A model generated the notes under the pieces. That model searched no databases. It was not told where the DNA came from and saw nothing but the letters and a program-made list of their open reading frames with translations. Position numbers and translations under genes: made by a program. 44,984 nt of DNA from positions 1-44,984 of IMG/VR virus record IMGVR_UViG_3300042896_001005; one strand, given 5' to 3'. This DNA is from a virus. Positions 25,655 through 33,607 of this stretch are shown in pieces (position 1 is the first letter of the stretch; every line of letters begins with the position of its first letter).

Positions 25655-26719
25655 TTAATATTTACGTAAATAGAAGCTGTTTGACAGTGGATTAAACCCT
25701 AATTCAATACCACTGGTGCTAATTTTACGGGGTTGACCAGATTTAATTTTGTTTATATCCAAATTATGAGATGCAATAATTCTTTGGGCTTCTTGATTAG
25801 TTATGTTAGATGTCCCGGTTTCTTTTTTCTTTAAATTGTGAACATTAACTGTATCGTCTTTATCTTTTTTGTGCATTTGAGCAACCATGCTTAAACTTTT
25901 ACCAGGCTCAGCTCTACCAATTTTACCCATACCTGCTGTAAGAGATTGATGTCTTGGACCTCTTTTTTTATCGATACCTAAAAAGTTTTTAAAACTTAGC
26001 TCTTCAGTTTGCATACTGTCAAGAGAGAGCTTTTTATCCTTTTTCTTTAGTATACCTTGCACTAAACGCTCTACATCCCCTGTACGGCGTAGCTCTTTAA
26101 ACGCAAGATTTTCAGGTGCAAACTCCCCACCTTTTTCAAGGCCCGCTTTGCGAAGATTCATAAACTTTTCTTTAACTTTATCAGCACATTCAACATCACA
26201 TTCTGGACTAAGAGCGTACTCTATCATGTCTAACATCGCTTGCTTCTTCTTTTTTATTAAATCCAAATCGATTTCGTCTTTAAGCTTTATTGGTTTAGGT
26301 TCAGCTATCCATTCATCGTTTTTAAGAGAGTATACTCCAGTAGAGTGATGTGGTTCAGTTATATCTTGTACGTACGCTTCTACGTCATACCCTTTAATAG
26401 TAATATTACGAGTGGTGTTCCAGATAGTGCCCTTTGCTTTGAAATAATCTTTTAATAAATCCTTATCTACCTTGTACTGCTTAAAATCCGTTAGTATATG
26501 CAAATCGAAATCACTATACTTGGTATAGTTATAGTTAGCTAAAGAACCAGTAAGAGTAATATCCTCTATATCAACTTCTAAATCTAAATAGTCTACAAAT
26601 GCTGCAGCTATTTCTAGAAGCTTTTCCCTTATTTCAGGATTAAGTTTGTTATCAGTCCAAATGTTGGGGTTGAGTTCTTTATGATACTCAAAGGTAATAT
26701 TGTTGGCAGAAGCATCCAT
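25655..26719 (-). CDS. Pol-beta superfamily nucleotidyltransferase
   Basis: The start is taken at ATG 26717-26719 (354 residues). A longer frame would run into the divergent gene. Residues 55-72 read TLTGSLANYNYTKYSDFD, the Gly-Ser ... Ser-Asp-x-Asp motif of Pol-beta nucleotidyltransferases. The third acidic residue fits YDVEAYV (111-117, Asp112 or Glu114). A helix-rich charged middle follows (residues 140-240), then basic segments near LGIDKKRGPRHQSLTAGMGK. Family members add NMP to proteins, RNA or small molecules. This resembles phage 'predicted nucleotidyltransferases', but the substrate is unknown. It faces a plus-strand cassette whose last gene has two more nucleotidyl-transfer domains. 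The first and second halves have no signal or membrane segment. Confidence 0.75.
   Translation of the reverse strand: MDASANNITFEYHKELNPNIWTDNKLNPEIREKLLEIAAAFVDYLDLEVDIEDITLTGSLANYNYTKYSDFDLHILTDFKQYKVDKDLLKDYFKAKGTIWNTTRNITIKGYDVEAYVQDITEPHHSTGVYSLKNDEWIAEPKPIKLKDEIDLDLIKKKKQAMLDMIEYALSPECDVECADKVKEKFMNLRKAGLEKGGEFAPENLAFKELRRTGDVERLVQGILKKKDKKLSLDSMQTEELSFKNFLGIDKKRGPRHQSLTAGMGKIGRAEPGKSLSMVAQMHKKDKDDTVNVHNLKKKETGTSNITNQEAQRIIASHNLDINKIKSGQPRKISTSGIELGFNPLSNSFYLRKY
25659..25666 (-). promoter_or_regulatory. Late-promoter-like element CGTAAATA
   Basis: CGTAAATA lies nine bases before the ATG of the Pro/Ala-rich gene, overlapping the end of the nucleotidyltransferase gene. Confidence 0.45.
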
Positions 26720-26723
26720 GAAT

Positions 26724-26736
26724 CGTAAATATTTAC
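26724..26736. promoter_or_regulatory. Bidirectional palindromic late-promoter-like element
   Basis: The perfect 12-base palindrome GTAAATATTTAC (26725-26736) fills the 20-base gap between two divergent start codons. Each strand offers a TAAATA core: CGTAAATA eight bases before the plus-strand ATG at 26740, and AGTAAATA ten bases before the minus-strand ATG at 26719. It can be read as one shared promoter firing both ways, or as an operator for a dimeric regulator. Confidence 0.5.
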
Positions 26737-26739
26737 TGA

Positions 26740-27516
26740 ATGTCACGCTTTTTAAAGTTATTAGAAGAAGCAAATATAGCTAATAATCCTGCTGTTTATA
26801 CTAGTAAGGTTGAAGCTATGGTTAATTTCCTTAAAGATAAGGAAAAGATACTTTTTATTACCACTAGTAACCGCTGGGAAGGAGACAAAGAATTACCTAA
26901 GAGTTCTCAACTAGCTTGGCACATAGAATCGTTTTTAGTTGAAAACAACGTTAAGATAATTGACGCAAGCAAACTTACTATTCATTACTGTGAAGGTAAT
27001 GTGAGTAGAATGGAAGGTAACAACTGCGGAGTAAAAGATTCTGAATTAAAAGATAAAGAAAAGAACCCTACAGGTAATCACCGCTGCTGGGCATCTATTA
27101 ATAACAAAGATGACGAGCTTTGGAAAATATCTAAAGAGTTGTTTGAAGCAGATGCAGTAGTATTTTTTGTAAGTGTGCGATGGGGACAAACTAACAGTGT
27201 ATACCAGACTCTTATAGAGCGTCTTAATTGGATCGAAAATAGACATACTACTTTAGAAGAAGACAATATAGTGGAAGGTAAGGCTGCAGGTATAGTAGTA
27301 GTTGGTCAAAACTGGAACGGCACTCAAGTATTAGATACTCAAAAGAAAGTGTTAGAGTTCTACGGTTTTGACGTACCTGACGAATTAACTTTTAACTGGC
27401 AGTATACGGATGATGCTTTAGATGAAACACAAAAGAGCTATAAAGCAGCTCCAAAAGCTTTTGAAAAGGCTTTTGATATGAAACTAAATTTAAAAGAAGA
27501 ACCAAATGAACAGTAA
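26740..27516 (+). CDS. Flavodoxin-like NAD(P)H-dependent FMN reductase family protein
   Basis: This 258-residue protein is the first gene of the plus-strand cassette. Residues about 36-67 (KILFITTSNRWEGDKELPKS then SQLAWHIESFLVENN) give the first beta-strand and phosphate-binding loop of a flavodoxin-like fold. ADAVVFFVSVRWGQTNSVYQ and TLIERLNWIENRH form the flavin-site loop and following helix, and GIVVVGQNWNG a later strand. A Cys-containing segment (HYCEGNVSRMEGNNCG) may sit near the flavin. The likely role is electron transfer or quinone/flavin reduction in the host cytoplasm. In a phage this is unusual. It overlaps the next gene by 11 bases. Confidence 0.65.
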   Translation: MSRFLKLLEEANIANNPAVYTSKVEAMVNFLKDKEKILFITTSNRWEGDKELPKSSQLAWHIESFLVENNVKIIDASKLTIHYCEGNVSRMEGNNCGVKDSELKDKEKNPTGNHRCWASINNKDDELWKISKELFEADAVVFFVSVRWGQTNSVYQTLIERLNWIENRHTTLEEDNIVEGKAAGIVVVGQNWNGTQVLDTQKKVLEFYGFDVPDELTFNWQYTDDALDETQKSYKAAPKAFEKAFDMKLNLKEEPNEQ

Positions 27517-27865
27517 ACATTTAAAACCTTTAACTGAAAAATATAAGCTTATACAAGAACAAGTAGCTGGTGCTGGAGAAGTATCTACTGGTGGTTCTAC
27601 ATACTCTCCTGAAAACATGGTTGAGATTGTACCAGTAGCTCTTTCTTGGAAAGATATAGGTTTATTTGAACCTAATGACGAGGAAGAAACAAAAGAAACT
27701 GAAAAGGCTATAGAAGAAGTAGAAAAGCTGTTTGATGGTTTTCAAAAAGATTTAGATGCGTGGCAAAAAAAGCATAAAGACCTTGGCGCATTAGACACAG
27801 TTGCAAAAGAACAAATTGCCCAATTTGTAGCTAAAAACTTATTTGGATTAACAAAACTAGACTAA
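27506..27865 (+). CDS. Small acidic protein of the plus-strand cassette
   Basis: This 119-residue protein is not recognised. Its N-terminal 40 residues are polar and Gly/Ser-rich. It then has IVPVALSWKDIGLFEPNDEE and a strongly acidic, probably coiled-coil helix (EEETKETEKAIEEVEKLFDG), and ends with a helix around KEQIAQFVAKNLFGLTKLD. It overlaps the upstream gene by 11 bases and its TAA overlaps the next ATG (TAATG). The three plus-strand genes therefore form a translationally coupled unit. A partner or regulator of its neighbours is a fair guess; the sequence alone gives no activity. Confidence 0.6.
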   Translation: MNSKHLKPLTEKYKLIQEQVAGAGEVSTGGSTYSPENMVEIVPVALSWKDIGLFEPNDEEETKETEKAIEEVEKLFDGFQKDLDAWQKKHKDLGALDTVAKEQIAQFVAKNLFGLTKLD

Positions 27866-29553
27866 TGTTAAAATTTAAAGAATACTTTGTTATTAATGAG
27901 GGTGGTGCTGGTGGTCATATGCTTCACCCTTTCGATTTACCTGAAATTAAAACAGGTATGCAATTAGCAGATTTGTTTGAAAGAACAGTTGGCTATTTTG
28001 AAAGAGGTAATACTGCCCCGGTTAAAATTGATGGTGCTAATGCATCAGTACGTTTAGTTACCAACCAAAAAGGTAAAAAAGAATTTGCATTGTATAGAGG
28101 CACCGCAAAGGCAATAGAAACCCCTACTACTTTAAATAACCTTAGAAGCTACTTTAATAAGCCAGGAGAACCTGAGCACGGCTTTGTAAAGATTGGAGAG
28201 GAAGTACTAACCATTTTTAATGAGGCTATTCCCTCTACTACTAACCAATTAAAAGAGTTAGGTTTATATGATAATCCGTTAATATTCTTTAATACTGAAT
28301 ATGTAAGTGGGGCTACTAACGTAGTAGGGTATAGTAATAAGTTTTTAACAATTCATTACCCTGCTTTGGCTTTTAAAAGACAAAGTAAAGTGGCGGGTAA
28401 AGAGTTAAAAAGCTACGAATCTAAAAAATTATCTTTTAGTAAAACCGTTCTTGAAAGTTACATAAGCAAACTAAACATTATTGCTCAAAAGTACGGTTAT
28501 ACTGTTATACATCAAGAGTTAGCAAGTTTAGTTAAACGCCCAGATTTAAAGAAAATATTAAGCTTACCTCTTACTTTAACCGGAAGAACCCAAACACTAG
28601 GTAATTGGTTAAAAAGTATTACTATACCTAAGACTAAAAATGTAACTACCTTAGAAGGAAAAACTATCTCTGCAATGAGTCAGGCTCTTTATCTTGAAGT
28701 GATAGAAGATAAAAAACCTCTTGAAGAAATAGTTAATTCAAACTATCTTCCACAAGCTACTGAAGGTATTGTAACTTGGCATGCAACTCGTTTATTGGGT
28801 AAATCTCTTCTTAACAATATGGAATCAGGTCTAGGGCCTGTTTCAAAACAAGAAGGTATTGTAATAGACACCCCGGAGGTGGGTAGTACTCAATTTAAAA
28901 TTACAGGAGACTTTTTTGTACGTAACCGGGTAAGTCCGTTTAGAAAGATTCCTACTAAAGATGCATCTAAAGAACCAGTAAAGGAAAAAGTTGCTGTGTT
29001 TACCTATGGCAGATTTAACCCTCCAACTATTGGACATGAAGCATTAATTGAAAAGCTTGGAGCTGAAGGTAGAAAATATAATGCAGAACTTATAGCAATA
29101 TTTCCAACGTATTCTCAAGATAATAAAAAGAACCCACTTTCGTTTGACGAAAAGGTTCAAGTACTTAAGTCTTTTATCCCTGTTAACATAAAAGTATTAC
29201 CGGGCGGTAATACTCTATTCGGCGTACTTAAATTTTTAAGTAATCAGGGATATACCCATGTAATCCAGCTAGCTGGGTCTGATCGTATACCAGAGTATAA
29301 AAAAATAATAGATACCTATAACGGCAAGCCTGACAAATCAGGGCAAGTATCATTTATAATCCCTAATTATGAATTTGTAAATGCCGGTCAAAGAGACCCG
29401 GATGCTGAAGGTGTTGCTGGTATGAGTGCTACTAAAGTAAGAGAAGCAGCAGTTAATAACGATTATAAAACGTTTGAAGCTGGTACTCCAAATAGAATAC
29501 CAGCTCCATTAAAGAAACAAATGTTTAATGCTATTAGAGCAGCGCTTACCTAA
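27865..29553 (+). CDS. Fusion of ligase-type nucleotidyltransferase and NMNAT/cytidylyltransferase-like domain
   Basis: This 562-residue protein has two domains. Residues 1-360: the N-terminus NEGGAGGHMLHPFDLPEI is followed by VKIDGANASVRL (53-64), in which Lys54-x-Asp-Gly is motif I of ATP-dependent RNA/DNA ligases and capping enzymes. FFNTEYVS (141-148, Glu145) fits motif III, EGIVIDTP (330-337) motif IV, and FKI with Lys345 motif V. Residues 374-560: VAVFTYGRFNPPTIGHEALI has the T-x-G-H nucleotide-binding motif. LAGSDR (469-474) and GMSATKVREA (519-528) complete an NMN adenylyltransferase or cytidylyltransferase-type site. Each half should make or use nucleotidyl intermediates. Possible roles are NAD supply for ligation, RNA end repair or modification. 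It ends overlapping the convergent minus-strand gene by eight bases. Confidence 0.78.
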   Translation: MLKFKEYFVINEGGAGGHMLHPFDLPEIKTGMQLADLFERTVGYFERGNTAPVKIDGANASVRLVTNQKGKKEFALYRGTAKAIETPTTLNNLRSYFNKPGEPEHGFVKIGEEVLTIFNEAIPSTTNQLKELGLYDNPLIFFNTEYVSGATNVVGYSNKFLTIHYPALAFKRQSKVAGKELKSYESKKLSFSKTVLESYISKLNIIAQKYGYTVIHQELASLVKRPDLKKILSLPLTLTGRTQTLGNWLKSITIPKTKNVTTLEGKTISAMSQALYLEVIEDKKPLEEIVNSNYLPQATEGIVTWHATRLLGKSLLNNMESGLGPVSKQEGIVIDTPEVGSTQFKITGDFFVRNRVSPFRKIPTKDASKEPVKEKVAVFTYGRFNPPTIGHEALIEKLGAEGRKYNAELIAIFPTYSQDNKKNPLSFDEKVQVLKSFIPVNIKVLPGGNTLFGVLKFLSNQGYTHVIQLAGSDRIPEYKKIIDTYNGKPDKSGQVSFIIPNYEFVNAGQRDPDAEGVAGMSATKVREAAVNNDYKTFEAGTPNRIPAPLKKQMFNAIRAALT

Positions 29554-30139
29554 AGCGTGGACCGTTGTACCAAGATACCAAGCTACGACGAATGCCGCTA
29601 GTTACTGGTGTTACTCGGTGCTGTAGGTAAGAAGGGAAGATAAGAAGGGAACCACGTGGTGCGAACTTGCTCAGATCAAAAGCAGGACGAGCTACTTGAT
29701 CGATTTCAAAAATACCACCTTCGTAGTCTTCTGGATGACTGAGCTGTACTACTGCAGTAATCTTACGATCAAAGATCGCGTTATCATGCAAGCAATCCAT
29801 ATGCCAGTTATAAAACTGCTTAGCTTCAGTATTACCGTTATATTCAGTATACTGCAAAGAATCAAAACCGAAACTTACATCGAAATTAAACATCTTTGAG
29901 TTGACTGCGTTTACGTAATCATCCAAAATTGTATTAATTTCACGGTGTGCATAAACATCGATCCACCGGATGGTGCTATTACGAACAGAAAAATCTAGCT
30001 TAGAAGTGTTTTCACCAGTACTATTATCGTGAGAGCCAATAACCCCAGACTGTTCAGGGTAGAGCATTGCTGTGTTAACGATATGATCGCAAAATTGATC
30101 GTTAAATGCTCGTGTAAAGATTTGATATGAATTTACCAT
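29546..30139 (-). CDS. PKHD-type 2OG-Fe(II) oxygenase (prolyl-hydroxylase-like)
   Basis: The start is ATG 30137-30139 (197 residues). A longer frame would use TTG and overlap the upstream gene. The iron ligands are visible: YNWHMDC gives His113-x-Asp115, and LQHRVTPVTSGIRRSLVSW gives His174 with the 2-oxoglutarate-binding Arg184 ten residues on. The set HxD, H and 'VTPVTSG-x-R-x-SLV-x-W' is the PKHD-type prolyl 4-hydroxylase-like signature. It would hydroxylate a residue using 2-oxoglutarate, O2 and Fe(II) in the cytoplasm. Its close relative at 38593-39174 lies on the other side of the collagen-like fibre genes. The protein substrate is inferred. Confidence 0.85.
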   Translation of the reverse strand: MVNSYQIFTRAFNDQFCDHIVNTAMLYPEQSGVIGSHDNSTGENTSKLDFSVRNSTIRWIDVYAHREINTILDDYVNAVNSKMFNFDVSFGFDSLQYTEYNGNTEAKQFYNWHMDCLHDNAIFDRKITAVVQLSHPEDYEGGIFEIDQVARPAFDLSKFAPRGSLLIFPSYLQHRVTPVTSGIRRSLVSWYNGPRFR

Positions 30140-30171
30140 GATGAAATATATTATACCTGTTTTAAATTTAA

Positions 30172-30780
30172 TCAATACTCAGTATCAAAGAAAAACGTTT
30201 GGAATAAACGCCCATCTTCCGGAGTATTGCCAAAATAATCTAATGATGCATGAAAGTAATCTCCTCTATAAAGTACTATACGGTTAAATTTATTTCCTAC
30301 TACATCATGTAAGTGCCACTTAGTATAGTCTTGCCACTCATAAGGTAAAATCTCTTTGTTCAACAGTTCATCATCTATACTACCGTCTTGCTTTCGAGGG
30401 CAAGCATGCCAACCGGTTCTTTTATGTTTAAATAAACCAGTACCTGCAGTCACCGGCGCATCTGGAGTAAGGTAACATACTCCAGCCCAGGATGTAGTAC
30501 CGTCATGATGTATCCAGGTGCGGTCACTTGCATAAGTTAATTGATAGCAACCGGTATAATCTCCAGGGGTATTGTCACCGTACCAAACAATTTTACCCGC
30601 ATGAGGTCTAACTAGATCTTCAATAGCTTGCTTTATTGCAGGAGTAGAAAATGGTTTAGTTCTACGGCCCGGAAAATTACCAGTTACAGTAAATTCTTGC
30701 TTAAGAGCGAAATCTCGTACTTCTAACGGATTACTATAGAAATTTTCTTGTATGAGTAAGCTCGTATGGTAATGCTTCAT
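30172..30780 (-). CDS. 2OG-Fe(II) oxygenase-like protein (DUF6445 type)
   Basis: This 202-residue protein has TWIHHDGTTSWAGVCYLTPD, giving His91-x-Asp93. Later YFHASLDYFG (His177) is followed by GRLFQTFFF with Arg191 as a possible 2-oxoglutarate ligand. The segment 'WAGVCYLTPDAPV-x-GTGLF' is typical of a phage oxygenase-like family. The substrate is unknown. Its stop overlaps no start but is close to the PKHD gene downstream, and it follows directly after a collagen-like fibre gene. Its start codon lies in the loop of a 15-bp hairpin (30758-30804), which could hold back translation. Confidence 0.7.
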   Translation of the reverse strand: MKHYHTSLLIQENFYSNPLEVRDFALKQEFTVTGNFPGRRTKPFSTPAIKQAIEDLVRPHAGKIVWYGDNTPGDYTGCYQLTYASDRTWIHHDGTTSWAGVCYLTPDAPVTAGTGLFKHKRTGWHACPRKQDGSIDDELLNKEILPYEWQDYTKWHLHDVVGNKFNRIVLYRGDYFHASLDYFGNTPEDGRLFQTFFFDTEY

Positions 30781-30808
30781 ATAAAGAATTTACCATACGA
30801 GCTTTTTT
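30758..30808 (+). terminator. 15-bp perfect hairpin: plus-strand terminator or start-codon cover
   Basis: Arms 30758-30772 and 30790-30804 pair perfectly over 15 bases (core AGCTCGTATGGTAA) around a 17-base loop. On the plus strand six T follow (30103-type run at 30803-30808), a classic intrinsic terminator that could end the transcript of the plus-strand cassette at 26740-29553. On the minus strand the same stem buries codons 3-8 and puts the ATG at 30778-30780 in the loop. Which strand matters cannot be told by eye. Confidence 0.7.
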
Positions 30809-30815
30809 ATTCTAC

Positions 30816-32210
30816 TTACGTACGAGAACTTAATTGTTCTATAATAGAAGACATATCTTTAACTGCAGCCATAACTAATGGTATTATTTTAGCCGGATTA
30901 ACTGTTGCGTAACTAGTGTCATCCCCTTCAAATAAACCACTCACAGTAGGTTCAATAGCATATGGCCAAGCTCCGGAAAGCTCTTGTGCTATAAACCCGG
31001 CATCAGGTTTACCTGCAAGCATTCTAGGGTCAGGTAACGTAGCGGCTGAAAGCTCTGGTTTCCAGGTGAAGTTATATACATTAATATTTCTTAACGTATC
31101 GAGACTGTTATTAATTACTGCAAGGTTTTGCTTTAATCTTCTATCAGAATATTGTTCGCAAAACGTACCGCCTGGTATACCTCCTGGACCTTGCGGACCA
31201 GCTGGACCAGGCGGACCAGGAGGTCCGGGACTTGTTCCAGCAGGGCCAGCTGCACCGGTGCCACCTTGCGGTCCTGGTGGTCCAGGCGGACCAGTCGGCC
31301 CCGTAGGACCGGGACCACCGGGACCGCCTGGAAAACCAGTAGATCCTTGCGGACCAGCAGTGCCGGGACCTCCTGGGGGTCCTGCAGGACCTGTAGATCC
31401 TTGCGGACCAGCAGGTCCGGGACCTCCAACAGTACCTTGGCCGCCTGGAGGTCCAGGAGGCCCCGGGGGACCTGCAGGAGACGGGCCAGCAGGGCCTTGA
31501 GGTCCAGTTGGTCCGGGCGCGCCTTGTCCGCCACCTAAACCAGGTGGGCCCTGTATACCAATTGGACCGAGCGGACCAGCAGGTCCTTGAGGACCACGCG
31601 GACCTTGTGGACCCGCGGGTGAAGGACCTTGCGGGCCACGTGGACCTTGAGGTCCTGTTGTACCTTGTGGACCTTGAAAACCTACAGGACCGGTTGGACC
31701 AGCTGGACCTTGAGGGCCTGCAACACCGGTTGGTCCTTGCGGACCGGGTGGACCAGCTGGAGCAGTACCTTGCGGTCCTTGTGAACCTTGCGGTCCTTGA
31801 GGGCCGGTTCCGTTAGTAAAACCTTGTGGTCCAGTAGGTCCTTGCGGTCCGAACGGACCAGCTGGACCTTGCGGTCCGATCGTGCCTTGTGGTCCAGTCA
31901 CTAAAGCACCTTGAGGGCCTTGTGGTCCTGTATTACCTTGAGGACCGGTAGAACCGTTAGTACCGGCTGGACCTTGCGGGCCAGTAGGACCTTGTGGACC
32001 AACAGTACCGGCAGTACCCTGAGGCCCGGTAGGTCCTTGTGGACCTGCTGAACCCTGTGCACCAGAAAAACCTGATCTGCCACTATACCCTGATAAACCA
32101 CTGTAACCAGATAATCCGGAATAACCAGATATTCCGGAATAACCTGAATAACCGGAAATACCTGAGTATCCAGAAAAGCCGGTTAAAGTTGAAATAGAGG
32201 ATGCAGACAT
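30816..32210 (-). CDS. Collagen-like tail fibre C with S74 self-cleaving chaperone
   Basis: This 464-residue protein has three parts. Residues 11-50 are Gly-X-Ser triplets ([13 protein letters not shown]). Residues about 52-348 are Gly-X-Y collagen-like triplets, mostly GPQ/GPT/GPA at first and then richer in GPP/GGP, with interruptions such as GALVTGPQG and GFTNGTG. Residues 349-464 form a Peptidase S74-type intramolecular chaperone: [10 protein letters not shown] (Ser355, Lys360 would be the cleavage dyad) and AGFIAQEL. S74 domains trimerise fibres and then cut themselves off, so the mature fibre should end before Ser355. The GPP triplets offer Y-position prolines, the usual hydroxylation site in collagen. 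Confidence 0.88.
   Translation of the reverse strand: MSASSISTLTGFSGYSGISGYSGYSGISGYSGLSGYSGLSGYSGRSGFSGAQGSAGPQGPTGPQGTAGTVGPQGPTGPQGPAGTNGSTGPQGNTGPQGPQGALVTGPQGTIGPQGPAGPFGPQGPTGPQGFTNGTGPQGPQGSQGPQGTAPAGPPGPQGPTGVAGPQGPAGPTGPVGFQGPQGTTGPQGPRGPQGPSPAGPQGPRGPQGPAGPLGPIGIQGPPGLGGGQGAPGPTGPQGPAGPSPAGPPGPPGPPGGQGTVGGPGPAGPQGSTGPAGPPGGPGTAGPQGSTGFPGGPGGPGPTGPTGPPGPPGPQGGTGAAGPAGTSPGPPGPPGPAGPQGPGGIPGGTFCEQYSDRRLKQNLAVINNSLDTLRNINVYNFTWKPELSAATLPDPRMLAGKPDAGFIAQELSGAWPYAIEPTVSGLFEGDDTSYATVNPAKIIPLVMAAVKDMSSIIEQLSSRT
31167..32057 (-). repeat. Collagen-like Gly-X-Y coding repeats (fibre C)
   Basis: Nine-base units of the GGTCCACAA type encode about 99 Gly-X-Y triplets with a few short breaks. GC content here is well above the surrounding DNA. 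Confidence 0.95.
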
Positions 32211-32219
32211 ATATTTTTA

Positions 32220-33602
32220 TTAATCTATTCTAGAGCTTATTTCTTTTACTTGAGTACTTAACACCTTAAGAGAATTTACTAGAAGAGGTAAAAACTTAAC
32301 ATAGTTAACTCTTAAGTAATCCCCTGTATCGTCAGGTACTACTGGTCTAACAAAATTACTTATTGCATAGTTGTAATTAGGTTGTACATCTTGAGCAATA
32401 ATACCAGCAGATTCCTTACCGGATTGCGGATAAGGCATACCAGGTATATATGTAAAAGTGTAGTAATTAAAACCTCTTAAGAGCTCCAAGCTATTAGTAA
32501 TCGCGTCGACGCTAGTTTTAAGACGTTCGTCAGAAAAACAGGTTGGTACTTCTTGAGGAGGACCCTGTACCCCTTGCGGGCCTTGGGGGCCAATTGGACC
32601 TTGGGGGCCTTGCGGGCCACTTGGTCCAGGTGACCCAGGCGGGCCTTGTGGGCCCCGGACAGTACCTGCAGGTCCAGTTCCACCGGTAGGGCCTGTTGGA
32701 CCTTGGGGACCTGGAGGACCCGGCGGACCTGTTGTACCTTGGGGGCCTGGAGGGCCAGCAGGACCTTGTCCGCCGGGACCGCCTTGTGGTCCACGTGGAC
32801 CTGGAGGACCGGGCGGGCCGGGACCACCTGCAGATCCTGTTGGGCCTGCAGGCCCTTGTGGACCTTGCGGGCCTTGAGAGCCTTGAGTTCCAGGAGGACC
32901 TGATGGACCTGGAGGACCTGCTGGACCAGGGGGGCCTCCAGGTCCAGGTGGACCTTGAGGACCGGCGGGTGAAGGTCCAACAAACCCTAAGGGGCCTTGA
33001 GGACCAGCAACCCCGGTTGCTCCTGTAAACCCGGCTGGCCCGGTAGGACCCTGCGGGCCAAGTGGCCCTGCAGGACCTGTTGTACCTTGCGGGCCTTGCG
33101 AGCCAGTAGGAGAAGAGCCTTGTGGGCCGCGTGCCCCTTGTGGGCCTGTTGTACCTTGTGGACCTTGTGCTCCAACCGGACCAGTAAACCCCTGTGGACC
33201 GGTTGGTCCAGGAGTACCTTGTGGTCCATTAGGACCCTGAGGTCCTGTTGTAGCAACACCCGGAGGGCCTGCAACACCAGGAGGACCTGCAGGTCCAGTT
33301 ACATTTGTCCTACCAGTCGGTCCTGTAGGACCTGGAGCCCCGGTAGGTCCGGGACTGCCGCCGTCACCAGGGGGACCTTGCGGACCGGTTAAACCTGCTG
33401 AACCAGCTCCTTGCGGGCCTGCTGAACCTTGCGGTCCTTGAGATGCTACAGCCCCAGAATAGCCTGATGTACCTACCACGCCGGAAAACCCACTAATACC
33501 GGAAAAACCACTAATGCCGGAAAATCCGGAATATCCAGAAAATCCAGATTGACCAGAAAAACCAGATGCACCAGCGGGAAATAAAAATGCGGAAGAGGAC
33601 AT
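32220..33602 (-). CDS. Collagen-like tail fibre B with S74 self-cleaving chaperone
   Basis: This 460-residue protein follows the same plan. Residues 14-50 are Gly-X-Ser triplets ([19 protein letters not shown]). About 56-354 are collagen-like triplets with GPPGPP runs in the second half. From residue 355 comes an S74 chaperone domain, [11 protein letters not shown] (Ser357, Lys361) and [14 protein letters not shown] interruption is shared with the neighbouring fibres. The chaperone is diverged from those of the two flanking fibres, as expected if each has its own partner or receptor. It is nine bases from fibre C, and an AGTAAATA element precedes it. Confidence 0.88.
   Translation of the reverse strand: MSSSAFLFPAGASGFSGQSGFSGYSGFSGISGFSGISGFSGVVGTSGYSGAVASQGPQGSAGPQGAGSAGLTGPQGPPGDGGSPGPTGAPGPTGPTGRTNVTGPAGPPGVAGPPGVATTGPQGPNGPQGTPGPTGPQGFTGPVGAQGPQGTTGPQGARGPQGSSPTGSQGPQGTTGPAGPLGPQGPTGPAGFTGATGVAGPQGPLGFVGPSPAGPQGPPGPGGPPGPAGPPGPSGPPGTQGSQGPQGPQGPAGPTGSAGGPGPPGPPGPRGPQGGPGGQGPAGPPGPQGTTGPPGPPGPQGPTGPTGGTGPAGTVRGPQGPPGSPGPSGPQGPQGPIGPQGPQGVQGPPQEVPTCFSDERLKTSVDAITNSLELLRGFNYYTFTYIPGMPYPQSGKESAGIIAQDVQPNYNYAISNFVRPVVPDDTGDYLRVNYVKFLPLLVNSLKVLSTQVKEISSRID
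32541..33437 (-). repeat. Collagen-like Gly-X-Y coding repeats (fibre B)
   Basis: About 99 Gly-X-Y triplets, with many GPP, GPQ and GGP units. Glycine codons vary between GGT, GGC, GGA and GGG, and proline codons also vary. Confidence 0.95.
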
Positions 33603-33607
33603 TGTTA

